NCBI GenBank assembly: GCA_963839955.1
Contig: CAWIXB010000001.1
Span: forward strand, 2,356,001-2,420,000
Origin: CAWIXB01 sp963839955
GTDB lineage: Bacteria > Actinomycetota > Actinomycetes > JACCUZ01
DNA length: 64,000 bases
Reading direction: 5' to 3'
Part shown: in pieces, positions 25,512-33,875 of the stretch
How positions within the stretch are numbered: position 1 is the stretch's first letter
Layout of the letters: every line of letters starts with the position of its first letter
The notes under the pieces: model-generated
What the model was told of the DNA's origin: nothing
Seen by the model: only the letters and a program-made list of their open reading frames with translations
Databases searched by the model: none
Position numbers and translations under genes: made by a program

Positions 25512-26395
25512 GCACGACGACAGCGGTGGGCCGGACCGGGCGGCTGCACGCCGTACGGGTGCGACCTCGCGCGACCGTGACGCTCGCCGTGGTCAGCGTG
25601 CTGGGTCTGGTGGCGTTCGGCTGGCCGCTGCTCGTGGACGCGGACGCCGGCCTCGCGCATCGCGGCGACGCCCCGTGGTTGTTCGTGCTGTTGCTCCCCC
25701 TGCTTCTCGCAGTCGTCCTGGCCGAGATGACCGAGCACGGGATGGACGCGAAGGCAGTCGCGCTGCTCGGCGTCCTCGCCGCGGTGGGTGCGGCGCTGCG
25801 GCCGCTGGGTGGCGGGGTCGCAGGCTTCGAGACCGTGTTCTTCCTGCTGGTCATCGGAGGCCGCGCGCTCGGGCCGGGGTTCGGCTTCGTGCTCGGGTCG
25901 GTGACGTTGTTCGCGAGCGCGCTGCTCACCGCAGGCGTCGGCCCGTGGCTGCCCTTCCAGATGCTCGCGGCCGGGTGGGTGGGGCTCTTCGCCGGCATGC
26001 TGCCGCGAGCCGGGGGATGGCGCGAGGTCGCGCTGCTCTCGGCGTACGGCGGGATCGCCGGGCTCAGCTACGGCATGCTGATGAACCTCTGGACGTGGCC
26101 GTTCATCACCGGGCTCGAGTCGTCCCTCTCCTACGTCGCCGGCGACCCGATCATCGAGAACCTGCAGCGGTTCGTGGGATTCACGCTGGCGACGTCGCTG
26201 GGCTTCGACATCCCGCGCGCGCTGACGAACGCGACGCTCGTCGCACTGACCGGGCGCCCGGTGCTGCTGGCTCTGCGGCGGGCGTCACGCAAGGCGGCGT
26301 TCGCCGAGCCGGTGACGTTCGAGGCAGCGCTCGCCGGCGGCACGACAGCGCATCTGCAAGGGGTCAGCGAAACCAGCGAGCGTCCAACCGGTTGA
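25508..26395 (+). CDS. ECF transporter S component (substrate-binding membrane protein)
   Basis: 295 residues from an ATG overlapping the ATPase stop. It has six or more membrane helices (VVSVLGLVAFGWPLLV; WLFVLLLPLLLAVVLAEM; FFLLVIGGRALGPGFGFVLGS) and an ECF-S-type central region (LPFQMLAAGWVGLFAGMLP; GGIAGLSYGMLMNLW). The riboswitch and the following cobT indicate cobalamin or a precursor as substrate, which makes it an alternative to BtuCDF. Substrate is inferred from context. Confidence 0.85.
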   Translation: MSTTTAVGRTGRLHAVRVRPRATVTLAVVSVLGLVAFGWPLLVDADAGLAHRGDAPWLFVLLLPLLLAVVLAEMTEHGMDAKAVALLGVLAAVGAALRPLGGGVAGFETVFFLLVIGGRALGPGFGFVLGSVTLFASALLTAGVGPWLPFQMLAAGWVGLFAGMLPRAGGWREVALLSAYGGIAGLSYGMLMNLWTWPFITGLESSLSYVAGDPIIENLQRFVGFTLATSLGFDIPRALTNATLVALTGRPVLLALRRASRKAAFAEPVTFEAALAGGTTAHLQGVSETSERPTG

Positions 26396-26403
26396 ATGCC
26401 AGC

Positions 26404-27477
26404 ATGACGACGCCGCCGGTCGAGGGCGACGGCGCTGCGCTGGACCTGACCGCGGTCGCGGCCCTCGTCGAACGACCCGACGACATGTCGCGCACGGACG
26501 CGCGCGAGCTCGCGGTCGGGCTGACGCTGCCTGCGGGCGGACTCGGGCCGCTGGTCGACCTCGGCGTGTGGCTCGCCGGTGCACAGGGGCGCTGCCCACC
26601 GCAACTGCTGCAACGCGTGCGGCTGGTGGTCTTCGCCGGCGACCACGGGATGTCGGGGGTCTCGGCACATCCCGACGGAGCAACCGTCGCCCTGGCCAAC
26701 GCGGTGATGGACGGGACCTCCCCCGGCGGCACGGTGGCACGGCTCTCCGGCGTCGGGGTGCGGGTGGTCGACGTCAGTGTCGACGCGGACCCGATGCCCG
26801 GCGACGTCAGTCGTGACCGGGTACGCCGGCGGTCCGGCGCGATCAACGTCACCGACGCGTGCACGTTGAACGAGGTGATGCAAGCGTTCGCGCTGGGCCG
26901 GCGGGTGGCCGACGAGGAGGTCGACGCCGGAGCCGACTTCATGCTGCTCGGCAATGTCGGCGTCGGGTCGACGACGGCGGCTGCTGCGCTGGTGGGACTG
27001 CTGACGCGCAGCAACGCCGCGCAGGTGACCGGACGAGGGTCGGGCATCGACGACGGCACGTGGATGCGCAAGTGCGCGGCGGTACGCGACGCGATGCGCC
27101 GGGGCCGGCCGGTGCTCGGTGAGCAGCTGCGGCTGCTCGCCGTAGCCGGCGGGCCTGACCTCGCGGCGATGAGCGGCTTCCTGATCCAGGCGGCGATCCG
27201 GCGTACGCCGGTGCTGCTCGACGGTGTCGTGTCGGCCGCCGCCGCGCTGGTGTCCCACCGCATCGCGTTCCGGGCAGCCGACTGGTGGCTGGCGGCGCAC
27301 GCGTCGACGGAGCCGGCCTACGAGCTGGCGATCGACCGGCTCTCGCTCGACCCCGTGCTCGACGTCACCGTCGACGTCGGCGACGGGACGGGCGCGCTCC
27401 TCGTCGTACCCGTCCTCGCCGCCGCGGCTGCGGTGCTCGCTGAGGCGCAGCCGGCGCCGGAGCTACCGCTCGAATGA
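26404..27477 (+). CDS. cobT: Nicotinate-nucleotide--dimethylbenzimidazole phosphoribosyltransferase
   Basis: 357 residues from an ATG 8 nt after the ECF-S gene. Motifs: FAGDHGMSGVSAHP near residue 77, NAVMDGTSPGGTVARL, LLGNVGVGSTTAAAAL near 182 and GFLIQAAIRRTPVLLDGVVSAAAAL near 260. It makes alpha-ribazole phosphate for the lower cobalamin ligand. Its place at the end of the riboswitch operon couples cobinamide salvage with uptake. The last 15 nt overlap the convergent PI-PLC-like gene. Confidence 0.94.
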   Translation: MTTPPVEGDGAALDLTAVAALVERPDDMSRTDARELAVGLTLPAGGLGPLVDLGVWLAGAQGRCPPQLLQRVRLVVFAGDHGMSGVSAHPDGATVALANAVMDGTSPGGTVARLSGVGVRVVDVSVDADPMPGDVSRDRVRRRSGAINVTDACTLNEVMQAFALGRRVADEEVDAGADFMLLGNVGVGSTTAAAALVGLLTRSNAAQVTGRGSGIDDGTWMRKCAAVRDAMRRGRPVLGEQLRLLAVAGGPDLAAMSGFLIQAAIRRTPVLLDGVVSAAAALVSHRIAFRAADWWLAAHASTEPAYELAIDRLSLDPVLDVTVDVGDGTGALLVVPVLAAAAAVLAEAQPAPELPLE

Positions 27478-28608
27478 CGAGGACCGGCACGTCGCCGGGC
27501 CGTTGATCGGGTTGCACCGAGCGACATCGGGGCCTGGGAGCGAGACGAAGTAGTCACTGTCGTAGCGGGAGGCCATGCCCGCGGCCGGGAAGTCGGTGGA
27601 GACGATCTGGGCGCCGCTGCGCAGCGCGTCCGCGCGCATCGTCGTGTCTCCTGAGAGCACCGTCCTCATGGGCTCGTCGGAACGAGTGCGAACGATGTAT
27701 CCACGGCGTACCAGGTCCATGATGGCCACGGTGTTCGCGCTGGTCGGGTTGTTGCGCTTCATGAAGGCGGCGGACGGCGTGCCGGGCGCCGAGTCGGTGA
27801 ACAGGACGCGACGCTCGAGGTTGGGGTGACCGTTCAGGTACGCCGTCCGCACCGCGTTCGTGTTGTCCATCGCGAACATCACCTTGCCGGCTGACTTCGA
27901 CACCGTCGGCCAGCCGTGCTGCAGCACCGACTGCTCGAGGGTGAGCCCGGGGCGGCGGATGTCGTCGGGAGTGATGAGCTCCTTCGGTGCGAAGACGGAG
28001 CGGATCTCCTTCTCCATGATGGCGAACGTGTTCTCCTCCCACGCCGGACTCTGCACGCCACCCTGCTGCTCGAAGCGGTCCTCGCTCGCCTTGAACTCCA
28101 TCATGATCAGGATCGGCACGTGTCCCTTGTTGGACTGCGACCACGCCCGGATCTCCTGCAGACAGGTCACGAGCTTGACGCAGGTCGTGTTGTAGTCCGT
28201 GTCGACGATGTGGAAGACCTTTGTGCCCGGCTCACCCCACGCGGGATCCTCCAGGGGCGGCAGGCCGGCGTGCTTGCGGACCAGCGGCCAGCGATACAGC
28301 CCGCCGTCCGGATCGGGGACGACGTCGAGCTCGACGGAGCGCACCTCCTGCTCGGTGAGCTGATCGGTGAGCCGCGAGTGTGAGTAGAAGAGGTTGGGGT
28401 CGGCGCCCGGGTCGTAGTGCAACTGCGACGCCCGCTCGGGACCGGCCAGCTCGCGGTGGAAGCTGTTGTGGGTGGCCACCACCTGGACCTGGTTGATCCG
28501 CGTGGCGTCGGCCGCCTCCCGCGTCTCCGGGGACGAGGTGGCGGCGGTGCTCGTCGCCAGGGTGGCCACGACAGCGGCGGTGCCGGCAAACCAGCGAGAG
28601 ACGTGCAT
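27463..28608 (-). CDS. Secreted Ca2+-dependent phosphoinositide phospholipase C-like protein
   Basis: 381 residues. The signal peptide runs to about residue 30. The PI-PLC TIM barrel follows, with THNSFH near residue 46 carrying the catalytic His, then VRSVELDVVPD and a second His in KVFHIVDTD. FKASED and VSTDFPAAGM end the barrel. These match the phosphatidylinositol-specific PLC1-like family of secreted proteins. C-terminal Cys residues (ARCNPINGPATC) may form a disulfide. Released or surface lipid hydrolase is the inferred role. Confidence 0.85.
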   Translation of the reverse strand: MHVSRWFAGTAAVVATLATSTAATSSPETREAADATRINQVQVVATHNSFHRELAGPERASQLHYDPGADPNLFYSHSRLTDQLTEQEVRSVELDVVPDPDGGLYRWPLVRKHAGLPPLEDPAWGEPGTKVFHIVDTDYNTTCVKLVTCLQEIRAWSQSNKGHVPILIMMEFKASEDRFEQQGGVQSPAWEENTFAIMEKEIRSVFAPKELITPDDIRRPGLTLEQSVLQHGWPTVSKSAGKVMFAMDNTNAVRTAYLNGHPNLERRVLFTDSAPGTPSAAFMKRNNPTSANTVAIMDLVRRGYIVRTRSDEPMRTVLSGDTTMRADALRSGAQIVSTDFPAAGMASRYDSDYFVSLPGPDVARCNPINGPATCRSSSFER

Positions 28609-28695
28609 GCTTCCTCCAGGACGGACAATCCGGGGTATTCCGGGCAGTCCATCACAGTCGACGGTTCTGAACCACAGGTTGCGCGAACGTGTCGG

Positions 28696-29220
28696 TCAGG
28701 CCTCACGGGCCTGGAGCACCGCCACGACCCGATCGGCCTGGTGGCCGGCGTCGCCGTCGGTGGTGTCGACGACGAGGGCGGCGACGTCCCGATAGCGCGG
28801 CTCCCTACCGGCCATCAGCCGGCGAAGCGCCGTCTCGGGGTCGGGCTGCAGCCACGGCCGGTCCTCCCCCGCACCAACTCGTTCGATCAGCACCTCGACA
28901 GGCGCGTGCAGATAGACGACGAAACTGTCGTCACCCGCGAGCAGCGCTCGGTTGGCCGTCGACTCGACGACGCCGCCGGCGATGCCCGCGATCAGGGGCG
29001 GTTCGTCGGAGAGCACGGTGGCGAGGGCCTGCGACTCGGCTTCGCGCAACGCCTCGACACCACGCTGGTCGAGCAGCGCTCGAGTGTCCATTCCCACCAG
29101 GCCCGCGACGATCTCGTCGTTGTCCCGGTAGGTCCAGCCGGTCCGCTCGGACAACGCGTTGCCGACCGACGTCTTCCCCGCGCCCATCATCCCGACGAGC
29201 AGCACCCGAGCAGGCTTCAC
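28696..29220 (-). CDS. Shikimate-kinase-like P-loop kinase
   Basis: 174 residues from a GTG overlapping the gcvT stop (GTGA). The P-loop is LLVGMMGAGKTSVG near residue 6, followed by TYRDNDEIV (substrate Asp) and IAGGVVES (the GGG-like substrate loop), then a lid region rich in Arg. It has shikimate kinase fold and length. True AroK is usually next to aroB/aroC, which are absent here, so a related kinase (e.g. gluconate-type) is possible. Confidence 0.8.
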   Translation of the reverse strand: MKPARVLLVGMMGAGKTSVGNALSERTGWTYRDNDEIVAGLVGMDTRALLDQRGVEALREAESQALATVLSDEPPLIAGIAGGVVESTANRALLAGDDSFVVYLHAPVEVLIERVGAGEDRPWLQPDPETALRRLMAGREPRYRDVAALVVDTTDGDAGHQADRVVAVLQAREA

Positions 29221-30320
29221 GACTGCTTGGTCGAGGGTGAGACGAACGGTGGCTTCACGACCTCGAACTCCGCAGGCCGCCCGCGTACGTCGACAGCGAC
29301 GTGGTCCCTCGCCGACACCGACCGGTCCAGCAGCGCCAATGCGATGCCCTTGCGCAGCGACGGCGAGAACGTCCCGCTCGTCACCTCGCCCACCGGTGAG
29401 CCGTCGGCCGACACCGACATGTGCGAGCGCGGGATGCCGCGCTCCAGCCCGAGCAGGCCCCACAGCAGCCGTCGCGCCCCCGCCTCCTTCTCGGCGGTGA
29501 GCACGTCACGGCCCCAGAACTCCGGCTTCTTCCACCCGACCGCCCACCCACACCGAGCCTGCACCGGTGTGATGTCGAGGGAGAGGTCCTGACCGTGCAA
29601 CGGGTAGCCCATCTCGGTGCGCAGCGTGTCGCGCGCGCCGAGCCCGCATGCGCGGATGTCGTACGCCGCGCCGGCCTCGAGCACCGCGTCCCAGAGCGCG
29701 GGAGCGCCGTCCCAGGTCGGCAGGAGCTCGTAGCCCCGCTCCCCCGTGTAGCCGGTCCGACAGACGACGACCGGATCGCCTTTCCACTCGGTCTCGACGA
29801 ACGACATGTAGTCGTGCCCGGCCGGCAGCCCGAGGGCCTGCAGGACGTCGTCACTGCGCTGCCCCTGCACAGCCAGCACACCGAACGACGTGTGCTGGTC
29901 AGTGACGTCGACTCCCGCCGGCGCAGCATCCGCCAGCCGGCGCACGACCTCGGCGGTGTTCGCGGCGTTGGGCACGAGGAACACCTCGTCATCAGAGCGG
30001 AAGTAGGCGATGAGGTCGTCCACCACGCCGCCGGAGCCGTCGTCACAGCACAGCGTGTACTGCGCCTTGCCCGGACCGATGCGTCCGAGGTCGTTCGACA
30101 GGGTCGCGTTGACGAACGCCGCCGCCCCCGGGCCCCGGACCAGGGCCTTCCCGAGGTGGCTCACGTCGAAGAGCCCGACCGACTCACGCACCGCGGTGTG
30201 CTCCTTGATCACACCGCCGCCGGGGTACTCGATCGGCATCTCCCAGCCGCCGAAGTCGGCCAGTTTGGCCCCGAGGGCCACGTGTCGCCCGTGCAGCGGG
30301 GATCGGCGGAGGTCGCTCAT
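29217..30320 (-). CDS. gcvT: Glycine cleavage system aminomethyltransferase (T protein)
   Basis: 367 residues from the ATG at 30320. The open frame runs further but without family similarity. The sequence has the GcvT features DFGGWEMPIEY, VGLFDVSHLGKALVRG near residue 50, RTGYTGERGYEL near 190 and LGARDTLRTEMGYPLHG near 230. The protein transfers the methylene to tetrahydrofolate in glycine breakdown. A TAGCGT -10 lies 8 nt before the ATG on this strand. The mycobacterial order also has gcvT beside the aminopeptidase gene. Confidence 0.93.
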   Translation of the reverse strand: MSDLRRSPLHGRHVALGAKLADFGGWEMPIEYPGGGVIKEHTAVRESVGLFDVSHLGKALVRGPGAAAFVNATLSNDLGRIGPGKAQYTLCCDDGSGGVVDDLIAYFRSDDEVFLVPNAANTAEVVRRLADAAPAGVDVTDQHTSFGVLAVQGQRSDDVLQALGLPAGHDYMSFVETEWKGDPVVVCRTGYTGERGYELLPTWDGAPALWDAVLEAGAAYDIRACGLGARDTLRTEMGYPLHGQDLSLDITPVQARCGWAVGWKKPEFWGRDVLTAEKEAGARRLLWGLLGLERGIPRSHMSVSADGSPVGEVTSGTFSPSLRKGIALALLDRSVSARDHVAVDVRGRPAEFEVVKPPFVSPSTKQS

Positions 30321-30381
30321 GCGCCCGGACGCTAGCATCGCCCGCGACCCGCATTCTCGGCGCGATAGATGAGGACGACGC

Positions 30382-31923
30382 GTGACGACACTCACCCTGA
30401 GCAGCAGCAAGCCTTCCGGACTCAAGGTCGATGCGGTGGTCGTCGGCGTCGCCGAGGGTGCCGACGGCGTGGTGCTCGCCGAGGGCGCCGCCGACGTCGA
30501 CAAGGCCTTCAAGGGCAAGCTCGCAGCACTGGTGTCGGCACTCGGTGGGCGAGGCGCCGCGGACGAGATCACCAAGGTCCCGACCCAGGGCGCGACCAAG
30601 GCACCCGTCGTCGTCGCGGTCGGCCTCGGCAAGGTCGCGGACAACGGGAAGGGCGGCGGACGGCGGGGGGCCACGAGCCCGGCGTACAACGCGGAGACGT
30701 TGCGGCGCGCTGCCGGCGCTGCCACCCGCTCACTCGCTGGCAACGACACGGTGGGCTTCGCGCTGCCCGCCGAGGACGCGGAGCAGGTACGCGCGGTCGC
30801 CGAGGGCGCGTTGCTCGGCGCCTACGTCTACGACCGCTACCGCGTGGCGTCGAAGAAGGAGCGCGAGCGGGCAGTCGGCTCGCTCACCGTCATCAGCGCG
30901 CAGGCCAGGTCCAAGGACGCGAAGGCCGCGGTCACCCGCGCCGAGGCGGTGTGCGACGCCGTCAAGCTCTGCCGCGACCTGGTCAACACCCCGGCCGGCG
31001 ACCTGCCGCCGGCTGCGTTCGCCGACGCCGCGGTTGCCGCCGCGAAGGATGCGGGCCTCAAGGTCGAGGTGCTCGACGAGAAGGCGCTGAAGAAGGGCGG
31101 GTACGGCGGCATCCTCGGGGTCGGCCAGGGCTCAGTCCGGCCGCCACGTCTCGTCAAGCTCACCTACACGGCCGGCCGCAAGAGCCGCCACCTCGCGCTC
31201 GTCGGCAAGGGCATCACGTTCGACTCCGGTGGCCTCTCGCTCAAGCCGAGCGTCGCGATGGAGTGGATGAAGGCCGACATGGGCGGCGCCGCGGCGGTCA
31301 TCGCCGCGATGATCGCGATCGCCCGCCTCAAGCCCGACGTCAACGTCACCGGCTGGGCGCCGATGGCCGAGAACATGCCGTCCGGCACCGCGCAGCGCCC
31401 GTCGGACGTGCTGACCATCTACGGCGGCAAGACCGTCGAGGTGCTCAACACCGACGCCGAGGGCCGGCTCATCCTCGCCGACGCGATCGCACGGGCGAGT
31501 GAGGACAAGCCCGACCTCATCGTCGATGCCGCAACCTTGACGGGTGCACAGCTCGTCGCCCTCGGGTCACGGACGTCGGCGATCATGTCCAACGAGGACG
31601 AGGTGCGCGAGCGCATCCACGACGCCGCGGACCGGGCCGGCGAGGCGATGTGGCCGATGCCGCTCCCTGCGGAGCTGCGCAAGTCGATGGACACCGACAT
31701 CGCCGACATCGCGAACATGGGCGACCGCTACGGCGGCATGCTGGTGGCTGGGCTGTTCCTCAAGGAGTTCGTCGGCGAGGGACTGCGCTGGGCCCACCTC
31801 GACATCGCCGGACCTGCCTTCAACGCGGGCAAGCCGCACGGCTACACACCGAAGGGCGCGACCGGCGCCGGCGTACGCACCCTCGTGCAGGTCGCCGAGG
31901 ACCTCGCGGCCGGTCCGGTCTAA
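30382..31923 (+). CDS. pepA: Leucyl aminopeptidase (M17)
   Basis: 513 residues from a GTG with GAGGA upstream. The N-terminal regulatory domain is followed by the M17 catalytic domain with KGITFDSGGLSLKP near residue 275, MKADMGGAAAV and the signature NTDAEGRLILADAI near 355, which provide the two-metal site and bicarbonate-binding Arg. It removes N-terminal residues from peptides in the cytoplasm. Divergent from gcvT and convergent with the small gene at 31937. Confidence 0.95.
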   Translation: MTTLTLSSSKPSGLKVDAVVVGVAEGADGVVLAEGAADVDKAFKGKLAALVSALGGRGAADEITKVPTQGATKAPVVVAVGLGKVADNGKGGGRRGATSPAYNAETLRRAAGAATRSLAGNDTVGFALPAEDAEQVRAVAEGALLGAYVYDRYRVASKKERERAVGSLTVISAQARSKDAKAAVTRAEAVCDAVKLCRDLVNTPAGDLPPAAFADAAVAAAKDAGLKVEVLDEKALKKGGYGGILGVGQGSVRPPRLVKLTYTAGRKSRHLALVGKGITFDSGGLSLKPSVAMEWMKADMGGAAAVIAAMIAIARLKPDVNVTGWAPMAENMPSGTAQRPSDVLTIYGGKTVEVLNTDAEGRLILADAIARASEDKPDLIVDAATLTGAQLVALGSRTSAIMSNEDEVRERIHDAADRAGEAMWPMPLPAELRKSMDTDIADIANMGDRYGGMLVAGLFLKEFVGEGLRWAHLDIAGPAFNAGKPHGYTPKGATGAGVRTLVQVAEDLAAGPV

Positions 31924-31936
31924 CCGCAGCGACGGC

Positions 31937-32272
31937 TCAGGCCGGCTCGTCGGAGGGGCCCGGCGGCTTGGCCGACTTGCGAGCGTTCCAGTCGCGCATC
32001 CGCTGCGGGTAGCCCACGACCGCCGCGTCGTAGGACGGGACGCCCAGCTTGTTGGCGAGCTCGTGGGCCGCGCGGGCGTCGCGGATGCGCCGCCGGGTCC
32101 ACTCGCCCGTGCTGGCGACGAAGACCACCGTCGTGGTGGAGACGGCGGTAGGCGGCTCGACGAAGGCCTCCACGCCGGTGCGGCTCCCGGCGAACGCCTG
32201 GAGGTGGGTGACGTCGGCCGAGTCGGCCTGCCTGACCTGACCCGCCCGTTGACGCCTCCTGAACAACGCCAC
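31937..32272 (-). CDS. Small hypothetical protein (111 aa)
   Basis: GTG at 32272 with GGAGGAAGCC before it, so translation is well supported. The sequence (ALFRRRQRAGQVRQ at the start; VVFVASTGEWTRRRIRDARAAHELANKLGVPSYDAAVVGYPQRMRDW) has one alpha/beta domain and a Pro-rich tail. No family is recognised. It sits between pepA and lpdA, where small genes of unknown function are common in relatives. Confidence 0.75.
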   Translation of the reverse strand: MALFRRRQRAGQVRQADSADVTHLQAFAGSRTGVEAFVEPPTAVSTTTVVFVASTGEWTRRRIRDARAAHELANKLGVPSYDAAVVGYPQRMRDWNARKSAKPPGPSDEPA

Positions 32273-32452
32273 GGCTTCCTCCCACTGGCGGGCAGGGGCG
32301 CCCGGCCATCCGTCTACCGACCCCAACGGTAGGGGACGTGCCGGGGGTTCCGAGCGACCGCCGACCCGTTTGGCCAGCGCTTGGTGCCCGGTGACAGGAT
32401 GAAGTGCCGCAGATCTGGAGTGGCACGGACCCGCAGTGGCAAGGAGTACGAC

Positions 32453-33844
32453 GTGGCGGACAACGCCGACAGTCCCGTTTACGACATCGTCATCCTCGGG
32501 GGCGGTAGCGGCGGCTACGCCTGCGCGCTGCGCGCCGCCGAGCTCGGCATGAACGTCGCCCTGGTCGAGAAGGGCAAGCTGGGCGGCACCTGCCTGCACG
32601 TCGGCTGCATCCCGACCAAGGCCCTGCTGCACGCCGCGGAGGTCGCCGACGCGACCCGCGAGAGCGAGCAGTTCGGCGTACGCGCCGCCTTCGAGGGCAT
32701 CGACATGCCTGCGGTGAACAAGTACAAGGACGGCGTCGTGGCCGGCCTCTTCAAGGGCCTCGCCGGGCTGATCAAGAGCCGCAAGATCACCGTGATCGAA
32801 GGCTTCGGCCGGCTGGTCGGCCCGACCACCGTCGAGGTAGACGGCAAGCGCTACGAGGGCCGCCACGTGCTGCTCGCGTCCGGGTCGGTGCCCAAGAGCC
32901 TGCCCGGCCTCGACATCGACGGCGAGCGGGTCATCAGCAGCGACCATGCCTTGACCCTGCAGACCGCACCGACCTCGGTGGTGGTGCTCGGCGGCGGTGT
33001 CATCGGCGTCGAGTTCGCCAGCGTCTGGCGGTCCTTCGGCGCCGAGGTGACGATCGTCGAGGCACTCCCCCACCTGGTGCCGCTCGAGGACGTCGACTCG
33101 TCCAAGGGTCTCGAGCGCGCGTTCCGCAAGCGCGGCATCAACTTCGAGCTCGGTGCGCGCTTCTCCGGTGTCGAGAAGACCGAGGCCGGCGTCAAGGTCT
33201 CGCTCGAGAACGGCAAGACGGTGGAGGCCGACTTCCTGCTGGTCGCGGTCGGTCGCGGGCCCGTCTCGCAGGAGCTCGGCTTCGAGCAGGCCGGCGTCGA
33301 GCTGGAGCGCGGCTTCGTCAAGGTCGACCAGTGGTGCCAGACCAACGTGGCGACCATCTCCGCGGTCGGCGACCTCATCCCGACCCTGCAGCTCGCGCAC
33401 GTGGGCTTCGCCGAGGGCATCCTCGTGGCCGAGCGGCTGGCGGGCCTGAACCCCGCGCCGGTCGACTACGACGGCGTCCCGCGGGTGACCTACTCCCACC
33501 CCGAGGTGGCGTCCGTCGGCGTCACCGAGGCCACCGCCAAGGAGCGCTACGGCGACGACGGCGTCGCGAGCGTGACCTACCACCTCACCGGCAACGGCCG
33601 GAGCCAGATCCTCAAGACGGCGGGCTTCGTGAAGGTGCTGCGCCAGAAGGACGGTCCGGTCGTCGGCGTCCACATGGTCGGCAGCCGGGTCAGCGAGCTC
33701 ATCGCCGAGGCCCAGCTCATCTACAACTGGGAGGCCTACCCCGAAGAGGTCGCCCAGCTCGTGCACCCCCACCCGACCCAGACCGAGGCTCTCGGCGAGG
33801 CCCACATGGCACTCGCCGGCAAGCCTCTGCACGTCCACGGCTGA
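32453..33844 (+). CDS. lpdA: Dihydrolipoamide dehydrogenase (E3)
   Basis: 463 residues from a GTG preceded by AAGGAG. Upstream in-frame codons are not part of the family. FAD motif GGGSGGYACALRAAELG near residue 16, redox-active CLHVGC near 45-50, NAD motif VVLGGGVIGVEFAS near 182 and the C-terminal HPHPTQTEALGE with the active-site His. It reoxidises lipoamide for pyruvate, 2-oxoglutarate and glycine cleavage complexes. It starts the lpdA-E2-epimerase cluster. Confidence 0.97.
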   Translation: MADNADSPVYDIVILGGGSGGYACALRAAELGMNVALVEKGKLGGTCLHVGCIPTKALLHAAEVADATRESEQFGVRAAFEGIDMPAVNKYKDGVVAGLFKGLAGLIKSRKITVIEGFGRLVGPTTVEVDGKRYEGRHVLLASGSVPKSLPGLDIDGERVISSDHALTLQTAPTSVVVLGGGVIGVEFASVWRSFGAEVTIVEALPHLVPLEDVDSSKGLERAFRKRGINFELGARFSGVEKTEAGVKVSLENGKTVEADFLLVAVGRGPVSQELGFEQAGVELERGFVKVDQWCQTNVATISAVGDLIPTLQLAHVGFAEGILVAERLAGLNPAPVDYDGVPRVTYSHPEVASVGVTEATAKERYGDDGVASVTYHLTGNGRSQILKTAGFVKVLRQKDGPVVGVHMVGSRVSELIAEAQLIYNWEAYPEEVAQLVHPHPTQTEALGEAHMALAGKPLHVHG

Positions 33845-33875
33845 CCGTCGCTGACACGAAGGAGACCGCGAGCCC

